A stretch of 5,444 nucleotides of DNA, taken from contig DAOWMR010000225.1 in NCBI GenBank assembly GCA_030642995.1, forward strand, positions 1 to 5,444, in the 5' to 3' direction. The position numbers and the translations under genes were made by a program. The notes under the pieces were generated by a model. It made no database searches. It was given only the letters and a program-made list of their open reading frames with translations, and was not told where the DNA came from. This DNA is from Spirochaetales bacterium. Its GTDB lineage: Bacteria > Spirochaetota > Spirochaetia > DSM-27196 > SLST01. How positions within the stretch are numbered: the stretch's first letter is position 1; every line of letters starts with the position of its first letter. This document shows positions 5,329 through 5,444 of the stretch, piece by piece.

Positions 5329-5444
5329 GGGCCTGTCAAGTACTTTGTGTAAACGCCATCAGACCGGTACCCGGCCTTCGAATTTGATAGCCAGGTGATT
5401 GAGCGCCCGGCCCCAGTTAGCAATCGGCATCGTCCACTTCTGAG
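5329..5444 (-). mobile_element. IS256-like insertion sequence end, cut by the window
   Basis: The tip of an IS256 (Mutator-like) element runs to the window edge. It comprises the transposase C-terminal codons (5359-5444) and a short non-coding end. On the plus strand the outermost bases read GGGCCTGTCAAG then TACTTTGTGTAAAC (5329-5354), resembling IS256-family terminal inverted repeats with a G-rich tip and an internal TGTGTAAA. It sits inside the IS1634-like transposase gene. IS256 elements make 8-9 bp target duplications, so the flank TATCGTAA (5321-5328) should recur at the far end. Confidence 0.65.
5359..5444 (-). CDS. IS256 family transposase, C-terminal 27 residues, partial
   Basis: In a frame different from the IS1634-like remnant, the minus strand reads QKWTMPIANWGRALNHLAI, then KFEGRVPV and TGA at 5359-5361. 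The pattern KWTMPI-x2-W-x-A-L-N-x-L-A-I-x-FEGRVP is the usual C-terminus of IS256/Mutator-type transposases (KKW-x-PI-x-NW-x2-A-x-NQ-x-AI-x-FE-x-R). The rest, including the DDE catalytic residues, lies outside the window, so intactness cannot be judged. The stop codon lies 30 bases from the element tip, typical spacing for this family. Confidence 0.7.
   Translation of the reverse strand, partial: QKWTMPIANWGRALNHLAIKFEGRVPV

Noticed and set aside
1..5444. CRISPR array, tRNA or rRNA gene
   Set aside because: No regularly spaced direct repeats, no cloverleaf-like sequence and no conserved rRNA segments were seen on reading through both strands.

Overview
The window is bacterial chromosomal or metagenomic DNA from an organism I cannot place. 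It has bacterial-type protein families, ordinary ATG/GTG starts and no RNA genes. The first third is clearly more AT-rich than the rest by eye, so the window seems to join a conserved gene to a GC-richer accessory island.

Layout. Positions 2-109 are the open tail of an unidentified protein. It ends in TAG directly against, and in the same frame as, a full-length AarF/ABC1/UbiB-family atypical kinase (110-1810, + strand). A gene-free stretch of about 290 bp follows; it holds an unusual cluster of GTTCC/GGAAC motifs and one small hairpin. At 2101-2657 lies a DUF433 antitoxin overlapping a DUF5615 PIN-like toxin gene by ATGA, but the toxin carries an in-frame amber codon at position 49. Next comes an intact 411-residue protein with an N-terminal SEC-C zinc motif (2777-4012) and no assignable function.

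From about 4013 onward almost everything is wreckage. There is a start-less CopG-family antitoxin fragment (+ strand, to 4229), about 250 bp of unresolved sequence, the C-terminal catalytic end of a tyrosine recombinase (- strand, 4483-4722), the C-terminal part of an IS1634-like transposase (- strand, 4818-5328), and the last 27 codons plus terminal sequence of an IS256-like element (- strand, 5329-5444). The simplest reading is nested insertion: an IS1634-like element landed in an integrase gene, and an IS256-like element then landed in the IS1634-like transposase.

The live genes seem to be the kinase, the DUF433 antitoxin and the SEC-C protein. Two toxin-antitoxin remnants, an integrase end and two stacked insertion sequences point to an old, decayed mobile island. 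I found no convincing new multi-gene system. The best leads are the amber-interrupted toxin beside an intact antitoxin, the uncharacterised SEC-C protein, and the nested IS junctions.
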